A model generated the notes under the pieces. It was not told the DNA's origin, ran no database searches, and saw only the letters and a program-made list of their open reading frames with translations. Shown one piece after another: positions 59,901-64,000 of a stretch of 64,000 bases of DNA. The translations under genes were made by a program, and so were the position numbers. Source of the stretch: Diploscapter coronatus (Eukaryota > Nematoda > Chromadorea > Rhabditida > Rhabditidae); contig OZ038423.1 of the NCBI GenBank assembly GCA_964036155.1, positions 50,483,249-50,547,248 of the forward strand, in the 5' to 3' direction. Numbering within the stretch: position 1 is the stretch's first letter; each line of letters starts with the position of its first letter.

Positions 59901-62900
59901 AGGCGATGTCGTCCTCGTAAGAAGTCGAAAATTGGCTGGGGGAGGCTCCTATAAAGTGACAAAATAATAAATGCATGAAATCTGTCACAAGAAGATTGCA
60001 AGATGAGTCAGTATTGTTTAGGAAAGAGCGATAAAATCTCCAAACAAACAGAAATTCTATTAATTCATAACAGTTCGTGATTTTTAACGATCACCAATTT
60101 GACATCATGTCTTTCCCGATAATTAGTAATCGTGATGAAATTGCAGCATGAAGTGAAGCAAAAACCAAAACTATAGCGTAGAAACAACGTAACGGAAAGG
60201 AATTCCCTAAATGGAAGTGGAGAAGGAAGAAAAGAAGAGGTAGAGCTATTTGCTGGAGACAGGGAGAAATGCAATGCGAAATGCTGCATGTTTGAAGAGG
60301 AAAAGGGGGACGATCAATGAGAGAAGTGAGAGGAAAGCAGGCCGACTATGCAAAATGGATGCAAATGCAGAACGAAGAAGGGAAAACAAGAGGAAGATCC
60401 TAAAGGATAAAGGCGAAGAAAAGCAATCAGTCACTCGGTTAAAAACAAAACTCAAATGGATTCCCTCCAGAAGCTTTCTTGTGTAAATGACCAAAGCCCA
60501 AAACTCAACTGCTCAAACTCTAAATTCGCACTCGCAAATGACAAGTCGCTTTATTCAATTTGTAAAAGTTAGTGACTTGTTACGGGAAATGTCGTTCAGA
60601 GTTTCTGGAACGAGTGACTGCCAAAATGAGCAGAAGGCAGGACAAAACTGGGATATAATTGCGGAAGATAGGTCGGGCGATGTCAGGTCGATGAGCCGTG
60701 GGGAATCACAGAGCAGGTCTGGTGGAATGGAGTTTGCAATCTGGATTCGAAAGTGTCGAACATATATAGGGGAAAGGGATACGATAATAGCGCTAATTGC
60801 TTGACAACTACACGAGCGTAACTGGCAAGGGAACCCCCGCAACAGTAATGCTGTACACATCAGCGGCAATCGTGTGTACTATTTGCTCTATTGGCTCATC
60901 CGTTAACCTTGTGATCTGCATCATTCAGCTCAGCATTTTCATTCACATTTTCAACCAATTTAGTCCCCTTTCTATTTGCAAAAATATGGGAAATCCCATT
61001 TGAGTGGGTTCAAATTCAAACGCGAAATCATACAACCGAAAGAGCGAGATTCAATTGCGGAATTAGCGCTGAGCAGACAAAAACAAGGTAAAATTGAGAT
61101 TGAACAAATGAAGGAAGTTCAAATACCTAAAAGTTCACATGCCAAAAGGAGATTTAGTAATGCAGTTAAGAGGTTGTGATTTGAATTTCAAATATCAGAG
61201 ACTAGTCCTGAGATTTTCAATAAAACCAAGCATGATCTACTTCGTGGCTTATTGTGAAACGAGAATGATTGCTTTGAAGAGTGAACGAATTTTTAGAATA
61301 AAATATGAAAATAAAAAAACAAAACAAAAAAGGACCTACTTCTCAATTTGCGTCTCTTGCGAGTGAGTCTAACAGCCATGTAATAAGGCAGTTGAGGGGA
61401 AGCAGGAACTGAGCCCTGAAAATATGACATTTTGCTTGGGAATGAATTGCTTATGGATGCTAGACAAGTAAATAATCTTCGCTCTTCACTCCTCGATACT
61501 TACCATTGAAATTTTATGTAATGCTAGAAATGTCTAACCAAGAAACTTATAGTGGAATTAGGAACGGATTATTTGCGTTATCGTTGAACCAGAGAGAAGA
61601 ATTGCATGATAATTAGGAGAAATGAGCAAAGAATGCATGACTTTTATGAGCGATATTTTATTTTAAAAATGTTCTATGCTAAATAACTCTGACTCAACAA
61701 TATCAAAATATCCGCAACTAAACATGCATAGAACGCTGGTTTGTGAAAACGCAAAAATAATGGTTCCTTAATTCCTTGGCTCTATTTCATTTGTCATTAT
61801 CTTATACAAGTTTCCCGATTTTTTCAATTTAAAAATTATATTAAATCATCAAGTATCAAACCCACATTGCTATGCTGCCTGTCGATAAGTCTATCCACAT
61901 TAGCGAGCACATCAGGCCCTTCGTCGACAGAAGTCGCGCAAGCGAATATCGCGTCTGCGGCTCCACTCGCCACTGCATCGTCCCGAGCCTTCTTCGTTCG
62001 CTGCTTCAGATCCTCTAGTTTTGCCAGTGACTGTTCGCGACGGATCTGACTAACGGTGCGCTGCTCCTGAAATAAAAGGTTTTGAATGATTAGGAAATCT
62101 AATAAAGTAGTATGCATGATAAGATTTCGAACAAAATTCTGAAATAGAATTTTGATCATAAAATCTTTCAAAATGAAATTTAGCTAAATTAAAAAAAAAA
62201 AAATCTACCTCAACAGTAAATAGATCCTGTACTCCGTTGATTCCATCAGACACGATGGACTGACTCTTATCGACCACTCTGCCAGCGATGTCGACAGCGG
62301 CCTTTGCTTGAGTCACAGCCACTTCCCCAACAGCCTTCACGCCCGTCTCGATGCCTGTCTGAATCGAGTCTGCAGCACTCTTCGTATGAGTCACGACAGT
62401 CTTCGTTCCCTGCACGGCAGTCTGAGCAACTTTCTCTGCCCCTTGAGCGACTTGGCCTTGAATCGACTTTGCACGAGCACTGAAAATAATTCATTTTTGG
62501 AATAAAAATGCCATCTGTAATGATTCAAACACGTGAAAATCTACTCCTAACTAGGCGTATTGCATGACAATGATAACTAATTTGTAAGATAAATTATTTT
62601 TAGTTTTAGTCAAATCTACTCGAACTGTATCTATTTTCTTAGCAGGAAAGAAATTACCTCAAAGTTCTTCCCAGTTTTCCGAAAGAACGTCTGGCTGCAT
62701 TTGGAGAGAATCTGCCGATTCCAGTTGGAGTGGGAGGAGCATCCAATTCAGAGAACGAGCGGGGACGGTCTTCACTACTCTGGGAATTCGGGGAGCGGGA
62801 ACGGCGACGGACATCAATTGCTGAAATCAGTCAAATAAATTGTTGTTTTTAGAAAAACCTACGCAGTACATGCATATTCAAATGAAAACTTCATCTGCTT

Positions 62901-64000
62901 TTCATTCTCAATTAAATTCATTTCAAATTCAAACTCGATGAATTTGTCAATGGGACGGTACGTGGGTTTGGCAAAAATTTAAAGAAAATTTTCAAGTAAT
63001 TCTCAAAAATACGAAGAAAAAAATGCAAACCCGAAGCAGTAGCCTCCGAATAAGTCCTTCGCTTTTCACCAGGTTCTTCAGGAGATTCAATCTTGTTCGT
63101 CTCTTCCGAAATCGAGGGCAAATATGTCTCACTTGTCATCAGTTTTGACTGCGAATTAGACTATTTTTAAATTGAAAAAGTTTAATACTTTTTAAATCTA
63201 ACCTGATCGTCGACGTCACTTGCCGAATCAGAATCCTCCGTCTTGAAGGACTGACTTGCATCCTGATAGGATCCCAGGGAGAAATCGACTTTGGAAGGAT
63301 CTGCCTCTGAGCCCGGAATGTCAATTGCACGTTCAATTTCTTCCTTCTGTTCAGCTCCACTCTTCTGCTCAATTTCAGATACGTCGACAGGGTCAGTCGA
63401 TTTTGCAGACTTCTGAAAACATTATCATTTACTTGCTTTCTTTCTAATCTGAAATAATTTTGTTTAATTTACTCGCTATTTTCATTTTATCTTATAAGAA
63501 AATATTGCTGATGAAAAAACCAAATGATTTGCCAATTTATTAAAATGATCTTCAATTTATGGAATTCTTTTAAAAATAGAAAAAAAACCTACAGCAGGTG
63601 TCTGTGGAGGCGTTCGGACATGCTCTGGGTCAAAGATTTCCTTCTTCTTCTCAGTAATGTCACCCATAATGCTAGAGAATTCCTTGTAAACTGAGACAGA
63701 AACGATCTCTTCCATGCTGAAAACAGCAGCTTTGCAAGAAAATTATATTGGATTTTTCAATAACTCAGGAGATTCATTAAATAGTGCAGTTTGCTGTATT
63801 CTTTTTCTTCTAAAAAAATTCAGAACTGCTATCGCATTAAGCGTGTATTTGAAAAATGCTTGAAAAAGACAGCTCTTCTACCATAAATTTTTCAAAAATC
63901 GAATAAAATAGCATACTTGGCAACCATTCCATATAGGTCAGGACCGTTTTCCTTGACGAGTGGATGAGAGACATCGGGATCAAACATCAAGCAATTCGGC
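56990..64000 (-). CDS. OXR1-type TLDc protein (LMD-3 homologue), 5' end missing
   Basis: Protects against oxidative damage and, through TLDc, interacts with the vacuolar ATPase in characterised homologues. About 15 exons in the window. From the N-terminal side: LMFDPDVSHPLVKENGPDLYG (63920-64000), MEEIVSVSVYKEFSSIMGDI, Ser/Glu-rich linkers (63.0-63.4 kb) and a Ser/Pro/Arg exon (62.66-62.82 kb). Then a 271-nt exon at 62209-62479 of repeating amphipathic helix, and a coiled-coil exon (61.87-62.07 kb). YYMAVRLTRKRRKL (~61.35-61.42 kb) and FWYAIPPNKAYFIYHFLLKWSPEKYG (~59.80-59.96 kb) follow. The TLDc domain begins LPPRAEGYPWVQIYNSEKHG (58.1 kb) and continues HFFGTGDSCFLW, YAWTGDNQFFVMASKDSLAI, GLWLDGDLNHGRS and CKTFDNEPL to the stop at 56990. 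All joins I checked fit in phase. Any LysM domain would be upstream of the window. Confidence 0.9.

Noticed and set aside
59704..59967. 87-codon + frame with a signal-like start (MRISIFIFGFLFITF)
   Set aside because: Its second half is the antisense of a conserved OXR1 exon, so the frame is a shadow.
61836..61873. Stop codon after GLILDDLI suggesting a separate gene end inside the OXR1 locus
   Set aside because: A donor (AAT/GTGGGT) just before it joins in phase to the conserved exon at about 61418, so the stop is intronic.

Overview
The window is nuclear DNA from a nematode. The evidence is the gene set, which includes a ground-like (hedgehog-related) protein, a Cys-loop receptor of the EXP-1/LGC-35 kind and an SK-type KCNL channel. 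It is supported by many short introns of about 40-50 nt with TTTCAG/TTTTAG acceptors, and by start codons lying directly behind an AG acceptor, as expected for spliced-leader trans-splicing. Species is not determinable. No gene was identified by database search: all calls come from reading translations, motifs and splice phase.

Layout, left to right (strand in brackets). 1-1229 (+): 3' part of an SLC35A nucleotide-sugar transporter. 1416-1903: fold-back repeat. 3122-5630 (+): unknown 711-aa secreted protein with a Ser/Thr/Pro-rich middle. 6184-8563 (-): Cys-loop ligand-gated channel with a cation-type pore. 10525-11510 (+): small heat-shock protein. 11680-13701 (-): M20 dipeptidase (CNDP type), convergent with it. 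14592-15922 (+): secreted protein with three four-Cys repeats, one per exon. 18471-21285 (+): SK channel. 21918-23127 (+): secreted Tyr/Asn-rich then acidic protein. 23540-26948 (-): ground-like protein, with a hAT-type MITE in an intron.

From about 26.9 to 41.4 kb I find no exon. This stretch is a mosaic of pyrimidine-rich and AT-rich blocks that create many meaningless open frames. It ends at 41466-44129 (+) with the transmembrane and cytoplasmic exons of a single-pass receptor ending in a PDZ-type motif. 44566-46257 (-) is a neuropeptide precursor with an LDLR class A domain, resembling insect prohormone-4. 49758-51234 (-) is an intron-containing gene with three zinc knuckles of BEL/Pao Gag type, probably a domesticated gag. 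A tRNA-derived SINE candidate lies at about 51888-52158 and a very AT-rich 7TM receptor gene at 52599-54617 (+). 56990-64000 (-) is an OXR1/TLDc gene whose 5' end is beyond the window.

Most genes are unrelated single-copy loci, with no operon or gene cluster. The common themes are neuronal signalling (channel, SK channel, neuropeptide, receptor, 7TM) and secreted or cuticle-associated proteins. The mobile-element fraction is five short non-autonomous elements (fold-back, hAT, Tc1/mariner, TTAA-flanked, SINE) plus the gag-derived gene. I found no CRISPR, rRNA or plain tRNA gene. The best candidates for something undescribed are the gag-derived gene, the prohormone-4-like precursor, the 711-aa secreted protein, the exon-per-repeat cysteine protein and the amphipathic 11-mer-like segment inside the OXR1 homologue.
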